Program-made: the position numbers and the translations under genes | Assembly: GCA_900315935.1 (NCBI GenBank) | Contig: ONBB01000001.1 | Location: forward strand, 1-64,000 | Reading direction: 5' to 3' | Source of the DNA: an uncultured Bacteroidales bacterium | Lineage (GTDB): Bacteria; Bacteroidota; Bacteroidia; Bacteroidales; P3 | Length of the DNA stretch: 64,000 nucleotides | In this document: one piece after another, positions 23,446 through 31,946 of the stretch | How positions within the stretch are numbered: position 1 is the stretch's first letter | How the letters are laid out: every line of letters starts with the position of its first letter | The notes under the pieces: generated by a model | Told to the model about the DNA's origin: nothing | Database searches by the model: none | The model's input: only the letters and a program-made list of their open reading frames with translations

Positions 23446-24197
23446 AAATGAAACGCTCTGTCAAAATATCGCTCATTGTATTGGGTGCCGCGCTGCTGGC
23501 CGTGCTGGTAGTGGTGCTCAATGTGTCGCGTTCCAACTCGCAGGTGCGTGGCCTCGAAGCCGACATCCGCTACGGCTCCACCCCCATGCTGGTCTCCGGG
23601 CAGACGGTGGTCGACAGTGTGGTTGCCGCACTCCCCACCCTGATGCAGCAGCAGGTGAAGGCTGTCGATTGCGAAGCCGTGGCCGAGGCGGCGCGCCGCG
23701 TGCCGTTCCTCACCAATGTCAGCGCCTCGGTCAGCGTCAGCGGCCGTGTGGTGGTGCGCGCCGACCAGCGCCGACCCATCGCTCGCCTTTTCCATGGCGA
23801 CCGCGAGCGCTACCTCGACCGCGAGGGAGCCGTCTTCCCCGTCTCACGCGTGGGTAACTGCAACGTGCTGGTGGCCGGTGGCGACTTCTCCGCACCCCTG
23901 CGCCCCGACAGCCTCGACGCGCAGCTCACCGCCCTCTGGCAGGTGGCCTCCTACCTCGACTCTGAAAGCCGCTACTCCAAACTCATCGACCAGATATTCG
24001 TCGAGCGCGACGGCGACATTATGATGGTGCCCAAGGTGGGCGACCACGTGGTGGAACTGGGCGATGCCAACGACCTCGACGGCAAGTTCGCCAACCTTGT
24101 GGCTTTCTACCGCAAGGGCATGCCCCGCGCCGGCTGGGACACCTACTCCAAAATCAGCCTCAAATTCAAAGGACAAGTAGTTTGCACAAAGAAATAA
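23442..24197 (+). CDS. ftsQ: Cell division protein FtsQ
   Basis: This 251-residue bitopic protein has a short basic N-terminus, one membrane helix (about 8-27) and a periplasmic POTRA-like domain (VSASVSVSGRVVVRADQRRP region) followed by a beta domain (EGAVFPVS, VAGGDF). This is the Bacteroidota FtsQ/DivIB layout. It overlaps murC by 4 bases and precedes ftsA, its standard place. Confidence 0.9.
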   Translation: MKMKRSVKISLIVLGAALLAVLVVVLNVSRSNSQVRGLEADIRYGSTPMLVSGQTVVDSVVAALPTLMQQQVKAVDCEAVAEAARRVPFLTNVSASVSVSGRVVVRADQRRPIARLFHGDRERYLDREGAVFPVSRVGNCNVLVAGGDFSAPLRPDSLDAQLTALWQVASYLDSESRYSKLIDQIFVERDGDIMMVPKVGDHVVELGDANDLDGKFANLVAFYRKGMPRAGWDTYSKISLKFKGQVVCTKK

Positions 24198-24217
24198 ATC
24201 AAAAATACAGACACATT

Positions 24218-25585
24218 ATGGAACATGAACTTATTGTAGGCCTCGACATCGGAACCACCAAGATTGCCTGCTTTGTGGGTATGCGGGGCGAAACGGGCAA
24301 GGTGAAAATCCTTGGTTTTGGCAAGACCGACTCGAAGGGTGTTGAGCACGGTGTGGTGAAAAATGTGGCCGAAACGGCCGAGTCCATCAAGCGTGCCGTC
24401 AACGATGCCGCCGACCAGGCCAATGTAGACATCGACGAGGTGTGGGTAGGTATCGCCGGTCAGCACATCAAGTCGCGCCCCTCGCAGGGCAGCGTGATGA
24501 TCCCTGCCGAACATCGTCTTATCACACAGGAGGATGTGGACCGTCTCATTTCGGAACAATACAATACCTTGCTCGAACCCGGCGAGGAGATTATCCACGT
24601 GTTTCCGCAACAGTTCATCGTCGACCGCGAGGAACTCAGCCGCGAGGTATCGCCCGTCGGCGTGGCCGGCAAGGTGCTGCAGGCCAACTTCCACATGGTT
24701 ACAGCCAACAAGCAGCATCTCGAGTTCATCAAGTATGCCGTCCAGGATGCCGGCCTCACTATCAAGGGTGTCGTGCTCGAACCCGTGGCTTCGGCCAAGG
24801 CGGTGCTCGACGAGGGCGACCGCGATGCAGGCGTGGCCATGGTCGATATCGGCGGTGGCACTACGGATATTGCCATCTTCCACGACGACATCATACGCCA
24901 CACTGCAGTCCTGCCCCTGGCTGGCAATGCCATCACCAACGACATTCGCGAGGGTTGCAACATCATGAAGCGCCAGGCCGAGAGCCTAAAGGTGAAGTTC
25001 GGCTCCTGTCTTGTGCAGGCTGTATCGGAAAATGACATCATCTCCATCCCTGGCATCCGCAGTCAGAATGCGCGTGAGATATATATGAAGACCCTTGCCA
25101 GCATCATCAATGCCCGCACAAAGATGATTATGGAGCAGATAGACTATGAAATCAAGCTCTCGGGTTGCCACAAGAAGCTCATCGCCGGCATCACCCTTAC
25201 CGGCGGCGGTGCCCAGCTGAAGAATATCAAGGAGCTCTGCGAGCTCATCACCGCGACTGATACCCGTATAGGTATCCCCACCGAACACCTTGACAAGGAC
25301 AGTGTCTCGTATACAGAGCTTGCCCACCCGATGTATGCCACCGGCATCGGCCTCGTCATCTGCGGCCTCGAGAAGACGGAGCAGGAGGGGGCCAGGGAGT
25401 CCAAGACCGCCAAGGGAAAGACCGACCTCTTCAAGGATATGGAGGAGACGCCCGCCCTGGAGCCTGCCCCTGAACCCAAGCCAAAACAGCCAGAAAAGAA
25501 GGCTAAACCAGGCAAGGGACCCAAGGATTTCTGGGGGGCTATCGAGAAGAAACTGGGTGAAATCTTCGACGAAAATATAGAGTAG
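24218..25585 (+). CDS. ftsA: Cell division actin-like ATPase FtsA
   Basis: This 455-residue protein tethers FtsZ filaments to the membrane. The start is placed at ATG 24218 (MEHELIVGLDIGTTK), because upstream in-frame codons are not conserved-looking and would overlap ftsQ's spacer. The phosphate loops are LDIGTTKIACFVG (about 7-19) and MVDIGGGTTDIAIF (near 208). The C-terminus has a Pro/Lys linker and the amphipathic membrane-targeting helix FWGAIEKKLGEIF. Confidence 0.95.
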   Translation: MEHELIVGLDIGTTKIACFVGMRGETGKVKILGFGKTDSKGVEHGVVKNVAETAESIKRAVNDAADQANVDIDEVWVGIAGQHIKSRPSQGSVMIPAEHRLITQEDVDRLISEQYNTLLEPGEEIIHVFPQQFIVDREELSREVSPVGVAGKVLQANFHMVTANKQHLEFIKYAVQDAGLTIKGVVLEPVASAKAVLDEGDRDAGVAMVDIGGGTTDIAIFHDDIIRHTAVLPLAGNAITNDIREGCNIMKRQAESLKVKFGSCLVQAVSENDIISIPGIRSQNAREIYMKTLASIINARTKMIMEQIDYEIKLSGCHKKLIAGITLTGGGAQLKNIKELCELITATDTRIGIPTEHLDKDSVSYTELAHPMYATGIGLVICGLEKTEQEGARESKTAKGKTDLFKDMEETPALEPAPEPKPKQPEKKAKPGKGPKDFWGAIEKKLGEIFDENIE

Positions 25586-25624
25586 TTAATTAAGTTGTTG
25601 AAAACTAATTGGTAATATGACTCG

Positions 25625-25651
25625 TTGAGCAGGAATAAGTTCGTATCTTTA
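25625..25651 (+). promoter_or_regulatory. Possible internal promoter before ftsZ
   Basis: TATCTTTA (25644-25651) resembles the -7 box, with TTG at 25625-25627, a spacing shorter than usual. The 135-base ftsA-ftsZ gap, by far the longest between ftsW and the end of the cluster apart from the repeat before murG, makes a separate ftsZ promoter plausible. Confidence 0.4.
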
Positions 25652-25720
25652 CAATGTCTTTTTGAGTGGTAATATTCGAATAACCAATTAGTATTCAATC
25701 AGATAGAAATACACAAGCAC

Positions 25721-27409
25721 ATGGAAAACAACATAAATCCGGCCAATCAACCCACGCAGCAGGCCACATTCTTTGCATTTGACTCGCCCAAGGGGCAGTC
25801 GTCCTACATCAAAGTCATCGGTGTAGGCGGTGGCGGCGGCAATGCCGTCAACCACATGTACAAGCAGGGTATCGAGGGTGTCGACTTCATTGTCTGCAAC
25901 ACCGATATGAAAGCCCTCAACGCCAGTCCCGTGCCCAATAAGATACCGCTGGGCGACCTCGGCCTGGGTGCCGGCAACAAGCCCGAGCGCGCCAGACTGG
26001 CCGCCGAGGCCAAGCGCGATGATATCCGCGAGGCTATCAGCCACAATACCCAGATGCTCTTTATCACCGCCGGTATGGGCGGTGGCACCGGCACCGGTGC
26101 AGCACCGGTTATTGCCGAAATCGCCAAGAGCATAGAGCTCGACAACGATGAGAACAAGCGTATACTTGTGGTGGCCATTGTTACCCGTCCTTTCGGTTTC
26201 GAGGGACGCCGTCGCCGCGAGCAGGCCGAAGAGGGTATCGAAGAGCTGCGCAAGCATGTGGACTCCATTATCGTTATCAATAATGACAAGCTGCTGACCG
26301 AAAAGAATATGCGCATCAGCGAGTCGTTCGGCAAAGCCGACGATGTGCTGCTCACCGCTGCCAAAGGCATCGCCGAAATCATCACCGAAAACGCCTATGT
26401 CAACCGCGACTTCCAAGACGTCAATACCGTCATGGAACATTCCGGCACGGCACTCATGGGCACCGGCAGCGGCGCAGGCGAGAACCGCGCCCAGGAGGCT
26501 ATCGAGGCCGCCACGACATCGGTCCTGCTGGACGACAGCGACATCCGCGGAGCCAAGAATGTGCTTCTCTACTTCACCTATTCCTCGCAGCGCGAGATGA
26601 CCATGGAGGAGATGGAGGTGATTACGGACTATGTGCTCGACAAGACCGACGGCACGGCCGACATCATTTGGGGCGCCGGTCCCGACGAGAGTCTCGGAGA
26701 CGAACTCAAGGTTATCCTCATCGCCACGGGTTTCGAAAAGTCGAATCTGGTGTCCGAGGAGCCGAAGCGTTATGAGCTGCCCAAGGACGAGCCCAAGGAC
26801 GAAGTCAAGCCCCAGCCGGCTCCTATGGTCGAGGATCCCTTTGCCATCGAGCTCATCCACCGCGCCCAGGAGGCCGTGAAGGCCGAAGCCCCTGCCCAGC
26901 CTGTCAATGAGGCCGAGGCCGACGTGGCCGCGCATGTTAGCCGCGTGTTTGTGCTCGACGATGACCTCATCGAGTTTGAGCAGCCCGTCCAGCCTGTGAA
27001 CCTCAAGCCCGAGGTGAAGGTGGACTCCATGGTGGACGACATCCACATTGTGGCCGCTCCCGAGGCCGAAGCCATGGTAGCCGAGGCTCCTGCCCCGCGT
27101 CCTGCTGTGGCCGAGACGCCCCGTCCGGCTCCCACGCCCATCAGCGAGACACCGGCCCGCAGCGCATTCGAGAGCATGAACGATGTGAAGCTTGCCAACG
27201 ACCGTGCCAAGCGCATCGCCTATATCAACAGCCTCCTCCACGGCAATCCCAGCGGTGTCGATGCGGTGCACGCCATGTCCACTCAGGAGATTACCGGCGC
27301 GGAGCTCTACGAGGGCAACGCCTCGGGTGTGCGCGAAGCTGCCTCCGTCGTCATCCGCAAGGACGGCACGATGGGTCGCAACGGATGGCTCGACAACCAA
27401 CCCGATTGA
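25721..27409 (+). CDS. ftsZ: Cell division GTPase FtsZ with long C-terminal linker
   Basis: This 562-residue tubulin-like GTPase forms the Z ring. GVGGGGGNAVNHMY (about 38-51) and the tubulin signature GGGTGTGAAPVIAEIAK (about 120-136) bind GTP. The GTPase core ends near residue 345 (VILIATGFEKSNLV). About 200 residues of Pro/Ala/Glu/Val-rich linker follow, then a short terminal peptide GWLDNQPD, which sits where the conserved FtsA-binding peptide is found in other Bacteroidota. The linker is noticeably long for the group. Confidence 0.97.
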   Translation: MENNINPANQPTQQATFFAFDSPKGQSSYIKVIGVGGGGGNAVNHMYKQGIEGVDFIVCNTDMKALNASPVPNKIPLGDLGLGAGNKPERARLAAEAKRDDIREAISHNTQMLFITAGMGGGTGTGAAPVIAEIAKSIELDNDENKRILVVAIVTRPFGFEGRRRREQAEEGIEELRKHVDSIIVINNDKLLTEKNMRISESFGKADDVLLTAAKGIAEIITENAYVNRDFQDVNTVMEHSGTALMGTGSGAGENRAQEAIEAATTSVLLDDSDIRGAKNVLLYFTYSSQREMTMEEMEVITDYVLDKTDGTADIIWGAGPDESLGDELKVILIATGFEKSNLVSEEPKRYELPKDEPKDEVKPQPAPMVEDPFAIELIHRAQEAVKAEAPAQPVNEAEADVAAHVSRVFVLDDDLIEFEQPVQPVNLKPEVKVDSMVDDIHIVAAPEAEAMVAEAPAPRPAVAETPRPAPTPISETPARSAFESMNDVKLANDRAKRIAYINSLLHGNPSGVDAVHAMSTQEITGAELYEGNASGVREAASVVIRKDGTMGRNGWLDNQPD

Positions 27410-27413
27410 TGCC

Positions 27414-28319
27414 TTGAACCGCAAACTGATAGGTATACTCTGCGCCGTCGGGGCGGCCGTGTGCTACGGCACCAACCCCCTGGGAGCGCTCAATCTCTAC
27501 GCCGAGGGCATGAATACGCCCTCGGTTCTCTTCTACCGTTTCGGCCTAGCGTGGGTGATTATCGCCGTGGTGATGTTCTGCCGCAAGGAGAGCCTGCGGG
27601 TAACGCAGCGCGAGTTTCTCACCCTCAGCGCCCTCGGGCTGCTCTTCATCGCCTCGTCGCTCACGCTCTACCTTTCGTTCCGCCTGATGCCAGCCGGCGT
27701 GGCGTCCACTATCCTTTTCACCTACCCCGTGATGACGGCCGCCATCATGACCCTCGTCTTCCGCGAGCGTATCACCCTGCCCACCGTGGCGGCCATCGTG
27801 CTGTCGCTGGCTGGGGTGCTGCTGCTCTACTGGGGCGACAGCGACGGCGCCTTGAGCCTAGTGGGCGTGGTGCTGGTACTGGTGTCGGCGTTGACCTATG
27901 CGCTTTACATCATTGTGGTGGACAAGAGTCCGCTGCCCATGTCGGGCTTCAAGGTCAACTTCTACGTCTTGGCATGGTGCGCCCTCGGCATGGTGTGCTA
28001 CGGCCTGATGAGCGGTCAGCCGCTGATGCTGCCGCCGTCGCCCAGGGCGTGGCTGTGGGTGTCGTGGCTGGCTGTAGTGCCGGCCATCATGGCACTGGTG
28101 ATGATGGTGTACGCTGCCAAGTACCTGGGCTCCACCCCGACGGCCATCCTTGGGGCGCTGGAGCCGTTGACGGCCGTCCTTATCGGCATCCTGGTGTTTG
28201 CCGAGCCCTTTTCGCTGCGGTTGGCCGCGGGCATTGTACTCATCCTGGCGGCGGTGGCGCTGGTGGTGCTGACCAAGGCGCGCCGCACTGGCGACAAAAA
28301 AGGGCAGCCATCGTCATGA
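27414..28319 (+). CDS. EamA/DMT superfamily transporter
   Basis: This is a membrane protein with ten predicted helices in two EamA repeats (about 1-135 and 145-290), including ILGALEPLTAVLIGILVF in the second repeat. Substrates of this family are diverse metabolites and cannot be predicted. The start is assigned to TTG at 27414 (301 residues, MNRKLIGILCAVGAAVCYG), because ATG codons further upstream lie inside ftsZ in another frame and add a low-complexity N-terminus. It begins 4 bases after the ftsZ stop, so it is probably the last gene of the dcw transcript. Confidence 0.85.
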   Translation: MNRKLIGILCAVGAAVCYGTNPLGALNLYAEGMNTPSVLFYRFGLAWVIIAVVMFCRKESLRVTQREFLTLSALGLLFIASSLTLYLSFRLMPAGVASTILFTYPVMTAAIMTLVFRERITLPTVAAIVLSLAGVLLLYWGDSDGALSLVGVVLVLVSALTYALYIIVVDKSPLPMSGFKVNFYVLAWCALGMVCYGLMSGQPLMLPPSPRAWLWVSWLAVVPAIMALVMMVYAAKYLGSTPTAILGALEPLTAVLIGILVFAEPFSLRLAAGIVLILAAVALVVLTKARRTGDKKGQPSS

Positions 28320-28326
28320 CCGCCCT

Positions 28327-28408
28327 GGGGTTCTCTAGGGGAACGGTAGGGGTTCTCTAGGGGAATACAAAGGCAATGGAAGCTTATGGAAGCTTATGGT
28401 AGGGTGCC
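28327..28408 (-). repeat. Dispersed 11-bp-period repeat (copy B)
   Basis: On the minus strand CCATAAGCTT occurs twice (period 11), then CCATTGCCTTTGTATTCCCC, TAGAGAACCCCTACCG and TTCCCCTAGAGAACC. It matches copy A through most of its length. It fills the gap between the convergent transporter and GIN-domain genes. Confidence 0.8.
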
Positions 28409-28416
28409 CTTTTTTT

Positions 28417-29199
28417 TTACTTTTTTATCACCCGCGAGAGGGCGTCAGTTGGGCAGTTCACCTCCCGTGGGATGCCTATGTAGGTCAGCGAGCTGACACC
28501 CGTGAGGTTCACCTTCAGGCTCTCGGTGCACTGCACCACGACGTTGCTCGCCCCGCTCATCTCGCCGCGCACTTTCTTGGCGGTGAAGTTCTTGGCATCC
28601 AGGCCGCTGGCACCGCTCATGTCGAGGTCGAGGGTCATGAATACGCTGCCGGTCATCAGTGCCGACGAGGCGCCTTTCGAGTCGTACTCGACCATTCCGG
28701 CCTCCACGTGTCCGTGGAACCACGAGGCACCGCTCAGTTCGATGTCCACCTTCTTGCCCGTCAGGTTGCCCTCGAAGCGCGAGGCGCCGCCGATGTCGAG
28801 TTTTAGGGCGTCGCCGCTCAGCCCCAGCGGGGTGGTGAACGTCGAGGCGGCCGAAAGTTCCACCTTGGTCAGCCGCGGGTTGTGCGGCAGGATGACCCGG
28901 GGGCGCTCCTTGAGGCGGTGCTGCCCTTTGAGGCGGATGGTCAGTTCGTCGTGCTCCACTTCGACCACCACCTTGTCGTGCAGGTGGGCGGGCAGGGTTA
29001 CGAAGGCGGCCTTGACGGTGTCGCTCACCACCACGTCGAAGGCCGACTTGACGTCGAGCCGCGTGTAGGTGCCGCTGATGGCGTAGGCGCGGCTCTCGGG
29101 ACCCGTGCCGGGGGATTTTTTCTTGCGCTGTGCGTTGGCGTCCACGCTGCCGACGGTCATCAGCAGGCAGGCTGCCACAAAGGTAACTAGTGTTCTCAT
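28417..29199 (-). CDS. GIN-domain (DUF2807) putative adhesin-like protein
   Basis: This 260-residue exported protein has a signal peptide ending around residue 23 (DANAQ) and one GIN/DUF2807 domain. The domain consists of repeated beta strands with the recurrent sequences LDVKSAFDVVVSD, KVELSAASTFT, LDIGGASRFEG, IELSGASWFHG and LDMSGASGLDA. The regular SGAS repeats suggest a right-handed beta helix. The family is common in Bacteroidota; the function is unknown. It lies 48 bases after the DUF4159 gene and is probably co-transcribed with it. Confidence 0.85.
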   Translation of the reverse strand: MRTLVTFVAACLLMTVGSVDANAQRKKKSPGTGPESRAYAISGTYTRLDVKSAFDVVVSDTVKAAFVTLPAHLHDKVVVEVEHDELTIRLKGQHRLKERPRVILPHNPRLTKVELSAASTFTTPLGLSGDALKLDIGGASRFEGNLTGKKVDIELSGASWFHGHVEAGMVEYDSKGASSALMTGSVFMTLDLDMSGASGLDAKNFTAKKVRGEMSGASNVVVQCTESLKVNLTGVSSLTYIGIPREVNCPTDALSRVIKK

Positions 29200-29247
29200 A
29201 GGTGTATCTTTATTTTATTCTTAAATTCTTGGTTCTTACTTCTCACT

Positions 29248-29895
29248 TCACTGCGTAAACGCGTATCTCACTATGTTGGAGCCCATGCGGAGGGCTTTCT
29301 GTCGTGTGGCCTGGCTGTCGCCGTGCACGTCGGGGTCTTCCCAGCCGTCGCCCAGGTCGCACTCCCAGGTGAAGAAGCACACCAGCCGCCCCTCCCACAC
29401 CAGGCCGTAGCCCTTGGGCGGCAGGTTGTCGTGCTCGTGTATCTTGGGCAGTCCGTTGGGGAAGTCGTACTTCTGGTGGTAGATGGGGTGCGAGAAGGGC
29501 AGCTCCACGAAGTCCAGCTCGGGGAATACGCGCTTCATCTGCGGCACCACGTACTCGCGCATGCCGTAGTTGTCGTCGATGTGCAGGAAACCGCCGCCGA
29601 TGAGGTAGGTGCGCAGGTTCTGCGCTTCGCGGTCGGAGAAGACCACGTTGCCGTGGCCCGTCATGTGGAGGAAGGGATAGTTGAATATTTCGGCGCTGCC
29701 CACGTCCACCGTGGCCGCCTGCGGCTGCAGGCCCATCTGCTGGTCTTGGTTGCAGAAGGCGATGAGGTTCTTCAGCGAGGTGGGGTTGGCGTACCAGTCG
29801 CCGCCGCCACCGTACTTGAGCAGGGCCAGCTGCGGTTGGGCGGGCAGCACCAGCCACATGGAGAGGAATGTCAATATGAGCAACGGGCGTTTCAT
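29248..29895 (-). CDS. DUF4159 family exported protein
   Basis: This 215-residue protein has an N-terminal signal peptide (MKRPLLILTFLSMWLVLPAQ). The DUF4159 pattern is visible as LLKYGGGGDWY, a central YPFLHMTGHG and GGGFLHIDDNYGMR (about 107-120), and HPIYH. The domain resembles a glutamine-amidotransferase-like fold, but no catalytic role is established. It overlaps rsmE by 4 bases, so it is translated within the mnmA-rsmE operon. Confidence 0.85.
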   Translation of the reverse strand: MKRPLLILTFLSMWLVLPAQPQLALLKYGGGGDWYANPTSLKNLIAFCNQDQQMGLQPQAATVDVGSAEIFNYPFLHMTGHGNVVFSDREAQNLRTYLIGGGFLHIDDNYGMREYVVPQMKRVFPELDFVELPFSHPIYHQKYDFPNGLPKIHEHDNLPPKGYGLVWEGRLVCFFTWECDLGDGWEDPDVHGDSQATRQKALRMGSNIVRYAFTQ

Positions 29896-30617
29896 GATTT
29901 GTCGTTAATGAAATTGAATGCTGCCACGGCATAGAGCGCCGCCGTCTCGGTGCGTAACCGGCTGGGGCCGAGGCTGACGGGCTGGAATCCGCATTGCAAT
30001 GCCAGGGCGATTTCCTCTGGGGAGAAGTCGCCCTCGGGGCCTATCAGCATTGTGGCCGCCTGGCCGGGCTTCAGCGCTTCGCCCAGAGGTGTGCGCGGCT
30101 GGTCGGCCTCGCAGTGGGCGATGAGTTTTATCGAAGGGTGAGGAGTGGGGCATGAGGAGTTTAGCCACTCTTTCAGCTCCACGGCGGGGTTGATGCGGGG
30201 GAGGGTGAGGTGCAGGCTCTGCTTCATGGCGCTGAGGGCTATCTTGTGCAGCCGCTCGGTCTTGAGGAAGGTGCGCTCGCTGTGGTCGCACTGCAGCAGG
30301 GTGATTTCCCCCACGCCCATCTCGACCGCCTTTTCCACCAGCCACTCCATGCGCGACGGGTTCTTGGTGGGCGCCACGGCCAGGTGAATCGAAGCCGGAC
30401 AACCGGGCGTTGTAGATTCTTGGCGGAGGCTTTCCACCACGCAGGCTTTGTCGCTGGCCTCCAGGATGGTGCAGTGGTAGAGTGTGCCGCGGCCGTCGGT
30501 AACCGCTATGGGGTCGCCCTGGCGCAGGCGCAGCACACGCACGGCGTGGCGGCTCTCCTCGGGGTCGAGGGTGCATAGGTTTCCTGGGGTTATATCGGGG
30601 CTGTAGAAAAGTTGCAT
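29892..30617 (-). CDS. rsmE: 16S rRNA (uracil-1498-N3)-methyltransferase
   Basis: This 241-residue SPOUT-class enzyme methylates U1498 near the decoding site. The N-terminal PUA-like part (HAVRVLRLRQGD) is followed by the SAM-binding knot with MLIGPEGDFSPEEI (about 191-204) and SLGPSRLRTETAA (about 214-226), both diagnostic. The length is normal. It lies 6 bases after mnmA. Confidence 0.95.
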   Translation of the reverse strand: MQLFYSPDITPGNLCTLDPEESRHAVRVLRLRQGDPIAVTDGRGTLYHCTILEASDKACVVESLRQESTTPGCPASIHLAVAPTKNPSRMEWLVEKAVEMGVGEITLLQCDHSERTFLKTERLHKIALSAMKQSLHLTLPRINPAVELKEWLNSSCPTPHPSIKLIAHCEADQPRTPLGEALKPGQAATMLIGPEGDFSPEEIALALQCGFQPVSLGPSRLRTETAALYAVAAFNFINDKS

Positions 30618-30623
30618 GGCGTG

Positions 30624-31679
30624 TCAGGTTATCATTCCGGAGGCAATCACGAGGTGCGCCGCCGCGTCGTAGACGGTGGCATACTGGCCGGCGGCGATGC
30701 CCTGTATGCGGTCCGCGCTCTCGATGAGGGCGCTGCCGTCGGCATTCACCGTGAGGCGGCCGGGGTGGAACTCGGGCGTGTGGCGTATCTTGAACATAAT
30801 GTCCTCGCCGCCGGGGTTCACACCGCTCAGCCAGCGGAAGCCGGCCAAGGGGATCCTGCGGCCGTACTGCGCCTCGGGGTCGTAGCCCTGCGAGACGTAC
30901 AACACATTGTCCTCTATGTCTTTGCGCACCACGAACCAAGGTCCGCCGCCGAGGTAGAGCCCCTTGCGCTGGCCGATGGTGTGGAACCAGTAGCCGCGGT
31001 GCTTGCCCAGCACACGGCCCGTCTCCAGCCCCACGATGTCGCCCTCGCGCTCGCCGAGGTACCTCTTTATGAAGTCGTTGTAGTTGATCTTGCCCAAGAA
31101 GCAGATGCCCTGCGAGTCCTTGCGGGTGGCCGAGGGCAGGGCGGCCTGGGCGGCGATGGCGCGCACGTCGGACTTCATCAGGTGGCCGATGGGGAACATC
31201 AGGCGCTCTATTTGCCTGTATTCCAGCTGCGAGAGGAAGTCGGTCTGGTCCTTCACCGGGTCTTTGGCCGTGGCCAGGAAAGTGGTGCCGCCGAGGATGT
31301 CGGTGGTGGCGTAGTGCCCCGTGGCGATGCAGTCGTAGCCGTGGCCGCGCACCTCGTCGAAGGCGCCGAACTTGATTAGCCGGTTGCACATCACGTCGGG
31401 GTTGGGCGTAAGCCCACGGCGCACGGAATCAATCGTATAACTCACCACACGGTCCCAGTACTCGCGGTGGAGGTCCACCTCCTCGAAGCGGCAGCCGTAC
31501 TTCTTCGCTATCCACTGCGTGAGCTCGATGTCCTCCTCGGCGGGGCAGCTGATGTAGCCCTCCTCGTCCTCCATCCCGATGCGGATATAGAAGATGTCGG
31601 GCGTGATGCCCTGCTCCTTCAGCAGGTGCACCACCACCGAGCTGTCTACGCCTCCCGATACCAATGCGGCTACGTTCAT
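30624..31679 (-). CDS. mnmA: tRNA-specific 2-thiouridylase MnmA
   Basis: This 351-residue enzyme makes the 2-thiouridine at tRNA wobble position 34. The ATP PP-loop [13 protein letters not shown] lies at 8-20. The catalytic cysteines are Cys98 ([12 protein letters not shown]) and Cys193 ([11 protein letters not shown]). The C-terminal beta barrel (about 265-351) is present. It is the first gene of the mnmA-rsmE-DUF4159 run. A purine-rich AAAAAGGAG abuts the ATG with no spacing, so it should not work as a standard ribosome-binding site. Confidence 0.95.
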   Translation of the reverse strand: MNVAALVSGGVDSSVVVHLLKEQGITPDIFYIRIGMEDEEGYISCPAEEDIELTQWIAKKYGCRFEEVDLHREYWDRVVSYTIDSVRRGLTPNPDVMCNRLIKFGAFDEVRGHGYDCIATGHYATTDILGGTTFLATAKDPVKDQTDFLSQLEYRQIERLMFPIGHLMKSDVRAIAAQAALPSATRKDSQGICFLGKINYNDFIKRYLGEREGDIVGLETGRVLGKHRGYWFHTIGQRKGLYLGGGPWFVVRKDIEDNVLYVSQGYDPEAQYGRRIPLAGFRWLSGVNPGGEDIMFKIRHTPEFHPGRLTVNADGSALIESADRIQGIAAGQYATVYDAAAHLVIASGMIT

Positions 31680-31861
31680 CTCCTTTTTACAATTTACAAC
31701 CCTCTATAACGCCGTTCCGTCCCGTATATTGCCCGTATGTTCCAAAAACGATGCAAATATGTGGGATACAGCGAGTTGTACTTTTGGGCAATTTTTCGTC
31801 AAAAAATCGGAAAATGTCCGAAAAAGGTAGGTTTGCAACTGGTTGGAAAACAGTGTGTAAG

Positions 31862-31904
31862 AGGCACCCTCTTCTTCCTCTCTTCGGCCTTGGCAGGGGG
31901 ATGG
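31862..31904 (+). repeat. Dispersed intergenic repeat, CT-rich module (copy 3)
   Basis: GGCACCCTCTTCTTCCTC, then TCTTCGGCCTTGGCAGGGGG and ATGG. It is nearly identical in its first 25 bases to the copy at 59881, and its GGGGGATGG end is shared with that copy. Confidence 0.7.
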
Positions 31905-31932
31905 TTAGTGGCCGCATCCGACCACTAACCAT
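31901..31932 (-). terminator. Perfect 11-bp hairpin past the T9SS type A protein gene
   Basis: ATGGTTAGTGG and CCACTAACCAT are perfect complements around a 10-base loop, 15 bases past the stop codon at 31947. There is no T-run, so it may be a transcript 3'-end stabiliser instead of an intrinsic terminator. Confidence 0.5.
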
Positions 31933-31946
31933 TGGGAGGGTGTTGG

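Noticed and set aside
27192-27413. ATG start for the EamA transporter inside ftsZ
   Set aside because: It would add 74 Ser/Thr/Pro-rich residues read out of frame within ftsZ. The TTG at 27414 gives a normal membrane-protein start.
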